64,000 nt of DNA, from NCBI RefSeq assembly GCF_004005475.1, contig NZ_RZTZ01000008.1:124001-188000 (forward strand), read 5' to 3'. This document shows, piece after piece, positions 16,642 to 24,701 of the stretch. Positions within the stretch are counted from its first letter, which is position 1, and every line of letters begins with the position of its first letter. The position numbers were made by a program, and so were the translations under genes. The DNA comes from Niallia taxi (GTDB lineage Bacteria; Bacillota; Bacilli; Bacillales; Cytobacillaceae). The notes below the pieces were generated by a model, which searched no databases, had not been told where the DNA came from, and saw only the letters and a list, made by a program, of their open reading frames with translations.

Positions 16642-17687
16642 CAATAACTTTTTACTGCATTCTTTGCCAAGGCATTCTTGATAGCAAGCACTGCTGTTTC
16701 AGTATTTTGAGCAGTCAGTATGATGGTCCGCTCTTCACCATAAAGTTTGGCTTTTCGTTCATAAAGTGGGTCATAATAATATTCTAAAAGCAGGTAAACA
16801 GCTTGTTCATAGTTTTTGTTTATTAAGTGATCTTCAATGGATGCTGCGATTGGTGTATGAATTCTTCTCTTGATTAGCTGGAAAGCCTCAAGACATTCTT
16901 GGTGATGCTCCCATGGCTCATAATCTTCAAGAATATGCTTTACTCTTTCCTCAATCGGCATGTGCAGAAAGATTTGGATGCCTGCTTCTTTTCTTTTTAG
17001 CAGAGGCTCTGGAATAACAACTTTGCCTATCCGTTTGCTTTCAGCCTCCATCAGAAGATAAGACGAACCCTTTAACTTTTCTAAGTGATGTATAAGCAAG
17101 GAATCAAATGTTTTTTGATTATGTGCATGTTTTCCGATTTGGCCGAAAATGGAACCGCGGTGGTTTGCCAACCCTTCAAGATCAATAACAGGATAGCCCT
17201 CTGAAGCAAGCTGCAACAGGATTTTTGTCTTATTAGAGCCTGTATAACCGTTTAAAACTATTGCTTCCTGCTTTATTTCAAGACTTTCTATTTGCGATAC
17301 AGTCCATTGTCTGTATGAACGGATGCCGCCTTGAAGCCGGAAGGCATGAACTCCCATTAGATCAATAAGTGTCGCAGAAGTTTTACTCCTCATACCTCCT
17401 CGCCAACAAAAGACGACTACGTCTCTGGATAATTCCTGAAAGGCCCGAACAAACTCAGGAAGCTTGGCTGATACTATTTCCACGCCTCGTGCTTTTGCGG
17501 CATCGACACTAACCTGTTTGTAGATAGTCCCGATTTCTGCCCGCTCTTCATTATTGAATAGGGGAATATTTATGCTTCCTGGAATTGTATTTTCGGCAAA
17601 TTCAGCCGGTGAACGAACATCAACTAGTGTGAAGTCTTTCTTGTCTTTCAGATCCAACAATTTTTCAATCGTAATATCTTGGAACAA
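16641..17687 (-). CDS. mnmH: tRNA 2-selenouridine synthase
   Basis: 348 residues on the minus strand, starting at TTG 17687 with AGAAGGG upstream. Residues 1-125 form a rhodanese domain with VFCWRGGMRSKTSATL holding the catalytic Cys; residues 145 onward hold a P-loop-like NGYTGSNKT and the family's conserved YLLMEAESKRIGKVVIPEPL. MnmH replaces sulfur by selenium at wobble 2-thiouridine in tRNA for Lys, Glu and Gln, using selenophosphate from SelD. Gene order selD-mnmH with a 26-bp gap shows one operon. This pair defines the selenouridine trait; no selA, selB or tRNA-Sec is in the window. Confidence 0.94.
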   Translation of the reverse strand: MFQDITIEKLLDLKDKKDFTLVDVRSPAEFAENTIPGSINIPLFNNEERAEIGTIYKQVSVDAAKARGVEIVSAKLPEFVRAFQELSRDVVVFCWRGGMRSKTSATLIDLMGVHAFRLQGGIRSYRQWTVSQIESLEIKQEAIVLNGYTGSNKTKILLQLASEGYPVIDLEGLANHRGSIFGQIGKHAHNQKTFDSLLIHHLEKLKGSSYLLMEAESKRIGKVVIPEPLLKRKEAGIQIFLHMPIEERVKHILEDYEPWEHHQECLEAFQLIKRRIHTPIAASIEDHLINKNYEQAVYLLLEYYYDPLYERKAKLYGEERTIILTAQNTETAVLAIKNALAKNAVKSY

Positions 17688-17713
17688 TCGTAACCCTTCT
17701 TTCTAATACCTCT

Positions 17714-18763
17714 TTAAGCAACAACAATATGTCCCTTTTGATTGTCTGTTACTTCACCTATTAAGGCAGCCTCCACACCTTTTTCAATTAGTTGAGCAAG
17801 CAGGGAGTCTGCTTCATCTCCGCTGACAGAAATTAACAGTCCGCCAGAAGTAACCGCATCACATAAAATCAGCTGATCCAATTCATCCATTTGTGCGGGA
17901 AATGATACTTCCCCATCTAGGTGTGCAAAGTTATTTTTTGTGCCGCCTGGAATGACCCCTTGTTCAGCCAATTCTCTGACTCTTGGAAGAAGAGGGACTT
18001 GCTCTTTATAAATAGTAATGCCAGCTTGGCTTCCTTTTGCCATTTCTGAAGCATGTCCAAGTAAACCAAAGCCTGTGACATCCGTACATGCATGTACGTT
18101 AAATGGTTCCATTACTTCTGCAGCAGTTTTATTTAAAGTTGCCATTACTGTCGTAACACGATCGATTTCTTCCTCTGACAGTAAGGACCTTTTAATGGAA
18201 GTTGTTAAAATACCGACACCAATCGGTTTAGTAAGAATAAGTTTATCGCCAGGCTTAGCACCTGCATTTGCACGGACTTTGTCAGGATGAACAGTACCAG
18301 TCACAGCAAGACCAAATTTAGGTTCTTTATCATCAATAGAGTGGCCTCCAACAAGTGTTGCCCCAGCTTCCTTTACTTTATCACCAGCACCGCGCATAAT
18401 GTCTGATAAAATCTCCTTATCAAGAACAGAAATAGGGAAAGCGACGATATTTAGTGCTGTTAAAGGCTTTCCACCCATTGCATATATATCGCTTAACGCG
18501 TTTGCTGCAGCGATTTGACCAAATGAATAAGGATCATCAACAATCGGTGTAAAAAAATCGAGTGTTTGTACTAGCGCCAAATCATCTGTTAATTTATAAA
18601 CACCTGCATCATCACTAGTATCAAGACCTACAAGCAGATTCGGATTAGGTTCTGCAGGGGGAAGCATTCTAATTACTTCTGACAAATCAGCAGGACCAAT
18701 CTTGCAGCCGCAGCCCCCTTTTGTTGATAAGCTAGTTAGTTTTACTGGATAAGACTGTGTCAT
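17714..18763 (-). CDS. selD: Selenide, water dikinase
   Basis: 349 residues. The N-terminal catalytic segment reads LTSLSTKGGCGCKIGP, the Cys-containing (not selenocysteine) form of the active site, with the essential Lys. PurM-like ATP-binding features follow: DDAGVYKLTDDLALVQTLDFFTP, GQIAAANALSDIYAMGG, and ACTDVTGFGLLGHA. It makes selenophosphate from selenide and ATP, for MnmH downstream. ATG 18763 has GAAGGTTGGTG before it. The gene is transcribed away from the COG0701 permease at 18927, with 163 bp between them holding both promoters. Confidence 0.95.
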   Translation of the reverse strand: MTQSYPVKLTSLSTKGGCGCKIGPADLSEVIRMLPPAEPNPNLLVGLDTSDDAGVYKLTDDLALVQTLDFFTPIVDDPYSFGQIAAANALSDIYAMGGKPLTALNIVAFPISVLDKEILSDIMRGAGDKVKEAGATLVGGHSIDDKEPKFGLAVTGTVHPDKVRANAGAKPGDKLILTKPIGVGILTTSIKRSLLSEEEIDRVTTVMATLNKTAAEVMEPFNVHACTDVTGFGLLGHASEMAKGSQAGITIYKEQVPLLPRVRELAEQGVIPGGTKNNFAHLDGEVSFPAQMDELDQLILCDAVTSGGLLISVSGDEADSLLAQLIEKGVEAALIGEVTDNQKGHIVVA

Positions 18764-18874
18764 ATGACACCAACCTTCTTTCTAATTAATTCTTTTCATG
18801 TACCTATTTATTATAAAACACATTTTATACTAATGCACAATTAACGGTTCTTTCTAAAAGGTACTAATAGAATT

Positions 18875-18890
18875 GATGTGTTATAATGAG
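18875..18890 (+). promoter_or_regulatory. Extended -10 promoter of the permease gene
   Basis: TGTTATAAT matches TGN-TATAAT and lies about 40 bp before the GTG start; the -35 region is weak. Confidence 0.45.
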
Positions 18891-18926
18891 CTATACAAAA
18901 ATATTTATCAATGAAGGTGAAATAAA

Positions 18927-19994
18927 GTGGCTTCAAGCAAAAATATGCACCTTGCAAGTCCTGCTAGCAAAAAAAGAGCAGTTTTGTTTACTGTCCTGTT
19001 CTTAGTCGTTGCAATATTAGGACTTAGTTATATAAAATGGTGGCCATATTACCAAAAAACAATCCTGGCAGCTACAACCCATACGATTGGCTCCTCGATA
19101 TTGGCAGACCAAGTGTCTGGAACATTCACATGGAAAGGGGCATACACTTACGCAATCACGTACTTTACCGCTGTTTGGAAAGCGGCTGTACTAGGTATTG
19201 TGCTAGGGTCACTGTTGCAAGTGCTGCTGCCATCAAAATGGCTTTGGAAGGTACTTGGAAAGACATCCTTCGGCAGTACTGCTGCAGCAGGAATCGCCTC
19301 TATGCCAGGGATGATGTGCACCTGCTGTGCCGCACCAATGGCAGTTGGATTAAGGGAAAAAAATGCGTCAGTCGGTGCAAGCCTTGCATTTTGGCTCGGA
19401 AATCCTGCTATTAACCCAGCAACATTAGTATTTATGGCCTTTGTCCTGTCGTGGAAGTTCACACTAATCCGCTTAGTGGGAGGTTTGCTGTTAACATTTG
19501 GTGTCAGTTATCTAGCTAATAAACTAGTAAAAGATACAGATAAAGTAGATGTAGATGAGCTTGTTGAAACAGACGAGGAGTCAGAAAATCGTCCATTTAT
19601 GGTCAGATGGCTAAAAAGTATTGTTACAATGGTTCTTTATGTTGTGCCTGCGTATGTTTTATCAGTCCTTTTATTAGGAGCAGCACGGTTCTGGATATTC
19701 CCTAATATGAGTGGAGCAATGGCAGACAGTCTGATTGCCATTATAATATTTGCTATTGCCGGCATGCTATTCGTAATCCCAACAGCTGCAGAAATTCCTA
19801 TCATCCAAACATTCCTGGCAATGGGCCTAGGAGGGGGACCCGCTGCTGCACTGTTAATTACATTACCATCTGTCAGCCTGCCATCATTACTAATTGTGGC
19901 TAGATCATTTCCTGCTAGAGTACTAGTCTTTGTGGCAGGATCTGTTGCCGGATTAGGAATATTAAGTGGACTTATTGGTTGGATTTGGTTATAA
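18927..19994 (+). CDS. Permease of the COG0701 family (ArsP/YraQ-like)
   Basis: 355 residues starting at GTG 18927, with 8-10 membrane segments. The two family repeats are visible: GIASMPGMMCTCCAAPMAVGLREKNASVGASLAFWLGNPAINPATLVF in the first half and IPTAAEIPIIQTFLAMGLGGGPAAALLITLPSVSLPSLL in the second. A double Cys in MCTCC lies in the first repeat; in ArsP-type members such cysteines bind trivalent organoarsenicals. A central acidic loop (about residues 195-220) is cytoplasmic. It sits divergently from selD, so a role with selenium or arsenic compounds is tempting but is context inference only. Confidence 0.82.
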   Translation: MASSKNMHLASPASKKRAVLFTVLFLVVAILGLSYIKWWPYYQKTILAATTHTIGSSILADQVSGTFTWKGAYTYAITYFTAVWKAAVLGIVLGSLLQVLLPSKWLWKVLGKTSFGSTAAAGIASMPGMMCTCCAAPMAVGLREKNASVGASLAFWLGNPAINPATLVFMAFVLSWKFTLIRLVGGLLLTFGVSYLANKLVKDTDKVDVDELVETDEESENRPFMVRWLKSIVTMVLYVVPAYVLSVLLLGAARFWIFPNMSGAMADSLIAIIIFAIAGMLFVIPTAAEIPIIQTFLAMGLGGGPAAALLITLPSVSLPSLLIVARSFPARVLVFVAGSVAGLGILSGLIGWIWL

Positions 19995-20027
19995 AATGAA
20001 TGAAAGCGGCTGAGACAAGTTTTTCAG

Positions 20028-20100
20028 TCTAAAATGGTCCTGAACTTTTTAAGCGAATCATTAATCAGTCCGCTTAACTGTTTGGGTCCATTTTTTGTTG
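20028..20100 (+). terminator. Terminator of the permease gene
   Basis: A long imperfect hairpin: AAAATGG..CC..AAGCG pairs with CGCTTAA..GGGTCCATTTT, followed by six T. The following gap to 20538 contains a GC-richer stretch near 20115-20180 without recognisable genes. Confidence 0.65.
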
Positions 20101-20310
20101 TGCTATAAAAAATTTTGGCAGCATGGAGCAGCAAGAAGCAGAGGGAGCTCAGCCTTTACCATTGGGGAACGATGGAAAAAAATGCAAACTTTACTTTATT
20201 TATTGTAAATGAAGTTATTCGGATAGCATACTAATTGGTAAAAATTACTTTGCACGAAGAAAAATAAATTTTGATGATGATTTGAATGAGCTTCATCTAC
20301 TGTTTTTTTA

Positions 20311-20338
20311 TATGGTGTCTTGATATAGACACCATAAA
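20311..20338. repeat. Dispersed palindrome, copy 2
   Basis: TATGGTGTCT and AGACACCATA are perfect 10-bp arms around TTGATAT-like six bases, in a 540-bp gap between the permease gene and manO. Same family as copies at 14529, 33192 and 45746. Confidence 0.6.
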
Positions 20339-20538
20339 ATATCCTTGCTAATATGCTTTTTTAACTAAGTAAGGGGTAGGGCAATAAAACATTAATTAGC
20401 AACTTTGTTCAAAGGCTATAGTTAAAAAATGCACATCGGGTTTTACTAACTATCCTCGAAATTATCCTAAGTATTTTTTGCTAAAAATAAAAAAATACGT
20501 ATAATGATTAGTAAATATAAAGAAATGGAGTACATCAA

Positions 20539-20910
20539 ATGGTCCAGTCAATTAACACTAAGGTCGATTTTGTTACAGATGCAACCTCACATATGGGAAT
20601 TTCAGAGTACGGTAAAATCATGATTGGAGATAAGGGTTTTGAATTCTTTAATACTCGTGATGCTCGTAAATTTATTCAAATTCCTTGGGAAGAAGTCGAT
20701 ATCGTGACAGCCTCTGTTATGTTCAAAGGGAAATGGATACCTCGATATGCTGTTCAAACTAAGCGTAATGGAAAATATATTTTTTCTTCAAAGGATCCAA
20801 AAAAAGTATTGCGAGAGGTTCGTAATTACATTGATGCAAGCAAAATGGTGCAATCTTTAAGCTTCTTTGATGTTGTTAAACGCGGTGTAAAAGGAAAAAT
20901 CAAAAAATAA
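20539..20910 (+). CDS. manO: DUF956 family protein, ManO-type
   Basis: 123 residues. The sequence MVQSINTKVDFVTDATSHMGISEYGKIMIGDKGFEFFN and the block IPWEEVDIVTASVMFKGKWIPRY are diagnostic of DUF956, found almost only beside mannose-class PTS genes in Firmicutes. It looks cytoplasmic and beta-rich, with a basic C-terminal tail. Its role is thought to be regulatory or auxiliary to the mannose PTS. Here it precedes manLMN by about 470 bp with the RAT leader between, so it may be on its own transcript, unlike species where it lies after manN. Confidence 0.85.
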   Translation: MVQSINTKVDFVTDATSHMGISEYGKIMIGDKGFEFFNTRDARKFIQIPWEEVDIVTASVMFKGKWIPRYAVQTKRNGKYIFSSKDPKKVLREVRNYIDASKMVQSLSFFDVVKRGVKGKIKK

Positions 20911-21032
20911 TAGTTTGGCAATTTGTAATTGAAGTTGAAAAAGAGACTGTGAAATAATAATTGTCTTACCGCTCTTACAATTGTAAACGCAACCTTTGTG
21001 ATAAGGCTGCGAAAAAAAAGATAAAATTCCCC

Positions 21033-21123
21033 TTGTAAGATGATAATTAAGTATGCTACAATATTTTTGCAAGCTCATTAAAGCGAGGCGAAAATTTTTT
21101 ATTCTAAACTTAAAGCGTTTACA
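21033..21123 (+). promoter_or_regulatory. Promoter and cre-like site of the man operon leader
   Basis: TTGTAA (21033-21038) and an extended -10 TGCTACAAT (TACAAT at 21057-21062), spacer 18 bp, give a good sigma-A promoter. TTAAAGCGTTTACA (21110-21123) matches the cre consensus except for its second base. I saw no sigma-54 -24/-12 element, which is how some mannose/levan PTS operons are driven in relatives. Confidence 0.6.
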
Positions 21124-21144
21124 TAAAACTATATATCATCGTCA

Positions 21145-21268
21145 TATTTTTTACGTGTTACTGATTCGATCAGGCATGAGTTAAAAGTATTGATTGAAAT
21201 GAAGGATAAGGGGCACTCTATACCTATATCCTCATTTAAATCGACTTTTTACTCATGCCTTTTTTGTT
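21145..21268 (+). promoter_or_regulatory. GlcT/BglG-type antiterminator site (RAT) overlapping an intrinsic terminator
   Basis: GTTACTGATTCGATCAGGCA (21157-21176) with flanking TTTTTTAC and GAGTTAAAAG forms the classic RAT hairpin: CTGAT/ATCAG around a TCG loop with asymmetric inner loops. Its 3' half, AGGCATGAGTTAAAAGT (21172-21188), is also the left arm of a terminator whose right arm is ACTTTTTACTCATGCCT (21244-21260), followed by TTTTTT. The two structures are mutually exclusive. A phosphorylation-controlled BglG-family protein (GlcT-like) would bind the RAT and let RNA polymerase read into manL. The regulator gene itself is not in the window. Confidence 0.85.
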
Positions 21269-21378
21269 ATTCTATCGAAGATGTAACCGCTTTAAATGAG
21301 CTGAAGAAATACAGCTGAACTACACTTGATGAAATCATTTTAGTAATTTAGCTGTAAATAATAATAGGAGGTAAAAAG

Positions 21379-22350
21379 ATGGTAGGAATTATCATTGCTA
21401 GTCATGGTGAATTCGCCACTGGTATCATGCAATCTGGAGCGATGATTTTCGGAGAGCAAGAAAATGTAAAAGCTGTAACATTGATGCCGAGCGAAGGACC
21501 TGAAAATGTCAAGGCAAAAATGCAAGAAGCAATCGCCTCTTTCGACAATCAAGACGAAGTATTATTCTTAGTCGATCTTTGGGGTGGAACTCCATTCAAC
21601 CAAGCCAACAGCTTGATAGAAGATCACAAAGACAAATGGGCGATTGTTGCAGGTATGAACTTACCTATGTTGATTGAAGCTTATGCATCACGCTTCTCCA
21701 TGAACACAGCCCATGAAATTGCTGCACATATTTTAGGTACAGCAAAAGAAGGGGTTAAAGTAAAACCAGAAGAATTAGAACCAGCAGAAACCACTGCTGC
21801 AGCTGCTGCTAAACCAGTTAATGCAGGTGCACCTGGTAAATTTGAATACGTGTTAGCACGTATCGACTCTCGTTTACTTCATGGTCAAGTAGCAACAGCT
21901 TGGACAAAAACGACCCAGCCAACACGAATTATTGTTGTGTCTGATGCTGTAGCTAAAGATGATCTACGGAAGAAATTGATTCAACAGGCTGCTCCTCCAG
22001 GCGTTAAGGCACATGTTGTACCAATCAATAAAATGATTGAGCTTGCTAAGGATGATAAACACTTCGGCGGTCAGCGTGCATTGCTTCTGTTTGAAAACCC
22101 GCAGGATACGCTGAAAGCAGTCGAAGGTGGCGTTCCATTAAAAACCATTAATGTCGGTTCAATGGCCCACTCACCTGGGAAGGTTCAACCGAATAAGGTA
22201 TTGGCTTTTAGTCAGGAAGACATTCATACATTCGCTAAGCTTAAAGAAGCTGGTTTGAACTTCGATGTACGCAAGGTACCGAACGATTCAAAAGGCAATA
22301 TGGATGATATTCTCAAAAAGGCACAGGAAGAATTAAATAAGCAAAAATAA
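21379..22350 (+). CDS. manL: PTS mannose family EIIAB
   Basis: 323 residues, a fused EIIA-EIIB. EIIA (residues 1-130) has IIIASHGEFATGI with the phosphorylated His at position 9 and VDLWGGTPFNQA. A flexible Ala/Pro/Thr linker (about 136-152) leads to EIIB, where RIDSRLLHGQVATAW holds the second phosphorylated His and GGVPLKTINVGSMAHSPGK is a conserved contact region. It takes phosphate from HPr and passes it to the sugar crossing ManM/ManN. AGGAGGT precedes the ATG. The operon order EIIAB-EIIC-EIID is the standard mannose/glucose PTS. Confidence 0.95.
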   Translation: MVGIIIASHGEFATGIMQSGAMIFGEQENVKAVTLMPSEGPENVKAKMQEAIASFDNQDEVLFLVDLWGGTPFNQANSLIEDHKDKWAIVAGMNLPMLIEAYASRFSMNTAHEIAAHILGTAKEGVKVKPEELEPAETTAAAAAKPVNAGAPGKFEYVLARIDSRLLHGQVATAWTKTTQPTRIIVVSDAVAKDDLRKKLIQQAAPPGVKAHVVPINKMIELAKDDKHFGGQRALLLFENPQDTLKAVEGGVPLKTINVGSMAHSPGKVQPNKVLAFSQEDIHTFAKLKEAGLNFDVRKVPNDSKGNMDDILKKAQEELNKQK

Positions 22351-22385
22351 TCGTATAAATCAGAGAAAACGGGAGGACTAATAAC

Positions 22386-23192
22386 ATGGATTTAAATATG
22401 ATTCAAATAATATTAGTCATTATCGTCGCATTTTTAGCTGGTGTCGAAGGGATTTTGGATGAGTTCCACTTCCACCAACCTATCATTGCATGTACGTTAA
22501 TCGGCTTAGTTACTGGAAACTTAGTACCATGTCTTATCTTAGGTGGTACGCTGCAAATGATCGCTTTAGGTTGGGCAAACATTGGAGCTGCCGTAGCTCC
22601 GGATGCTGCGTTAGCATCAATTGCATCTGCAATTATTTTAGTCTTAAGTGGGCAGGGAGAAGCTGGAGTATCCTCTGCTATCGCGATTGCAGTTCCTCTT
22701 GCAGTTGCTGGTTTGTTATTAACAATCATCGTTCGTACAATTGCAACAGCATTGGTGCATTTAATGGATGCTGCAGCAAGAGAAGGTAATATACGAAAAG
22801 TTGAATTATGGCATATCGTCGCAATCTGTATGCAAGGTTTGCGTATCGCAATCCCAGCTGTATTAATCTTAGCTATTGGAGCAGGTCCTGTTAGAGAAAT
22901 GCTTGAAGCAATGCCAACTTGGTTAACAAGCGGCTTGGCAATCGGTGGGGGAATGGTTGTAGCAGTTGGTTATGCAATGGTAATCAACATGATGGCTACA
23001 AAAGAAGTATGGCCATTCTTCGCAATCGGCTTCGTATTAGCAACAGTTTCACAAATCACACTTATCGGTCTTGGAGCTATCGGTGTGGCGCTTGCACTTA
23101 TTTACTTAGCACTATCTAAGCAAGGCGGCTCAGGTGGCGGCGGAAACTCCAACAATGGAGATCCATTAGGCGATATTATTGATAATTACTAA
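22386..23192 (+). CDS. manM: PTS mannose/fructose/sorbose family EIIC
   Basis: 268 residues, very hydrophobic, with about eight membrane segments. Family landmarks: GVEGILDEFHFHQPIIACTLIGLVTGN at the N terminus, LGGTLQMIALGWANIGAAVAPDAALASI, and GFVLATVSQITLIGLGAIGVALALIYL near the end. The C-terminal tail is Gly/Asn-rich and soluble. It forms the sugar channel with ManN. The gene begins 35 bp after manL behind CGGGAGGA. Confidence 0.95.
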   Translation: MDLNMIQIILVIIVAFLAGVEGILDEFHFHQPIIACTLIGLVTGNLVPCLILGGTLQMIALGWANIGAAVAPDAALASIASAIILVLSGQGEAGVSSAIAIAVPLAVAGLLLTIIVRTIATALVHLMDAAAREGNIRKVELWHIVAICMQGLRIAIPAVLILAIGAGPVREMLEAMPTWLTSGLAIGGGMVVAVGYAMVINMMATKEVWPFFAIGFVLATVSQITLIGLGAIGVALALIYLALSKQGGSGGGGNSNNGDPLGDIIDNY

Positions 23193-23210
23193 GAAGGAGG
23201 GGAATAAACA

Positions 23211-24122
23211 ATGGAAAAAGAATTAAGATTATCGAAAAGAGATCGTGTTTCTGTTTGGTGGCGTTCCACTTTCCTTCAAGGTTCTTGGAACTATGAACGT
23301 ATGCAAAACGGTGGTTGGGCATTTTCCATGATTCCTGCCATCAAAAAATTATATAAAACAAAAGAAGATCGTTCTGACGCATTAAAACGTCACTTAGAGT
23401 TCTTTAATACACACCCATATGTTGCTTCACCGATTATTGGTGTTACATTAGCTCTTGAGGAAGAACGTGCAAATGGTGCACCAGTTGAAGACACAGCAGT
23501 TCAAGGTGTTAAAGTCGGAATGATGGGACCTTTAGCAGGTATAGGTGATCCAGTTTTCTGGTTCACGGTTAAACCAATCCTTGGTGCATTAGCAGCTTCA
23601 CTTGCATTAACTGGTAATATCCTTGGTCCAATTATTTACTTCTTTGCTTGGAATATCATCCGAATGGCTTTCACATGGTATACACAAGAATTTGGTTACA
23701 AAGCAGGCTCTAAAATTACGGACGACTTATCTGGCGGCATCCTGCAAAGCATTACAAAAGGTGCCTCCATACTCGGGATGTTTATACTCGGGGCCCTTGT
23801 TAACAGGTGGGTATCCGTCCAATTCACCCCAGTTGTATCGTCCGTTGAACTCGACAAGGGTGCATTTATCGAATGGGATAAACTACCTGATGGTGCACAA
23901 GGCATAAAAACAGCGCTCGAACAGCAAGCTGCCGGATTATCGTTAGATCCTATGAAGGTCACCACATTACAAGCAAACTTAGACAGCTTAATTCCTGGTT
24001 TAGCTGGTTTGCTGCTAACACTTCTGTGTATGTGGCTGCTTAAGAAAAAGGTATCTCCAATCGTTATGATCCTTGGATTGTTCGCGGTTGGTATCGTGTT
24101 CCACTTAATTCACTTAATGTAA
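23211..24122 (+). CDS. manN: PTS mannose family EIID
   Basis: 303 residues. Landmarks: WWRSTFLQGSWNYERMQNGGWAFSMIPAIKKLY, FFNTHPYVASPIIGVTLALEEERANG, and VGMMGPLAGIGDPVFWFTVKPILGALAAS. The C terminus has the usual short membrane anchor (LLKKKVSPIVMILGLFAVGIVFHLIHLM). It completes the membrane complex with ManM; in several Firmicutes this complex is also the receptor for class IIa bacteriocins. The strong GAAGGAGGGG precedes the ATG, 18 bp after manM. Confidence 0.95.
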   Translation: MEKELRLSKRDRVSVWWRSTFLQGSWNYERMQNGGWAFSMIPAIKKLYKTKEDRSDALKRHLEFFNTHPYVASPIIGVTLALEEERANGAPVEDTAVQGVKVGMMGPLAGIGDPVFWFTVKPILGALAASLALTGNILGPIIYFFAWNIIRMAFTWYTQEFGYKAGSKITDDLSGGILQSITKGASILGMFILGALVNRWVSVQFTPVVSSVELDKGAFIEWDKLPDGAQGIKTALEQQAAGLSLDPMKVTTLQANLDSLIPGLAGLLLTLLCMWLLKKKVSPIVMILGLFAVGIVFHLIHLM

Positions 24123-24151
24123 TGAATAGCTTTAAGTAAATAATGAAACAC

Positions 24152-24188
24152 AAAAAACACCTCCTGTTAATTAGGAGGTGTTTTTTGT
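24152..24188 (+). terminator. Terminator of the man operon
   Basis: AAAAACACCTCCT pairs with AGGAGGTGTTTTT around a 7-base loop. Confidence 0.93.
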
Positions 24189-24270
24189 ATTCCCCATTTG
24201 TTGGCACCTTTCAATTGTTAACACAGAAATAACACAAATAAAGTTATTGGACAAATGGCACCAAAAAATA

Positions 24271-24358
24271 TATCACTTTATGATACATTAATCTGTAGAC
24301 ATATATATCACAAAGTGATATATTAAAATTAACATAATGTATCACTTTGTGATATATC
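24271..24358 (+). promoter_or_regulatory. Three PadR-type operators upstream of the padR-DUF2812 operon
   Basis: Three copies of one inverted repeat: ATATCACTTTATGATACAT (24271-24289), ATATATCAC-AAA-GTGATATAT (24304-24324, perfect 9-bp arms) and TATCAC-TTT-GTGATA (24341-24355). They span the region where the promoter must lie, just before the PadR gene, so autoregulation by cooperative binding is likely. Confidence 0.8.
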
Positions 24359-24383
24359 AAAAAAGGATACAGGAGGTGATTGA

Positions 24384-24701
24384 TTGAAAACAACGGAACA
24401 ATTAACAGATTCCATGTTCTATATTATGTCAGCACTAACTAAGCCAAGACATGGCTATGCAATAATGAGCCTTATCGAAGAACGAACAGAAGGAGCAATA
24501 ACGATCGGACCTGCTTCCATGTATACGATAATTAAGAAGCTATTAAAGCATGAATGGATTTACCTTTATGATGATTCAGATCCAAGACGGAAAACATATC
24601 TGCTGACTGAAAAAGGCAAAGAAGTTTTAACGGCAGATGTAAGTCTAAGAAAAATAATGATTCAATTGGCAGAAATAGGGTTAAAGGAGGCTGAAGAATG
24701 A
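24384..24701 (+). CDS. PadR family transcriptional regulator
   Basis: 105 residues, TTG start behind a very strong AGGAGGTGATTGA. The winged helix is evident: MFYIMSALTKPRHGYAIMSLIEERTEGAITIGPASMYTIIKKLLKHEWI followed by the wing YDDSDPRRKTYLLTEKGKEVL. Short PadR proteins of this subgroup pair with a membrane protein as a repressor-target unit. The stop overlaps the next start (ATGA), so the two are translationally coupled, and three operators sit upstream. Confidence 0.92.
   Translation: MKTTEQLTDSMFYIMSALTKPRHGYAIMSLIEERTEGAITIGPASMYTIIKKLLKHEWIYLYDDSDPRRKTYLLTEKGKEVLTADVSLRKIMIQLAEIGLKEAEE

Noticed and set aside
20900-21030. Possible sigma-54 promoter (TTTGGCAATTTGTAAT) before manL
   Set aside because: The GG and GC dinucleotides do not have the required 10-bp spacing.
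22490-22789. Out-of-frame ORFs inside the man PTS genes (also 22403-22729, 22919-23119 and 23623-23907)
   Set aside because: Shadows of strongly conserved EIIC/EIID genes, with amino-acid compositions unlike real proteins.
24271-24358. Short CRISPR-like array
   Set aside because: Three inverted repeats of about 20 bp with unequal spacing directly before padR are operators, not direct repeats with spacers.
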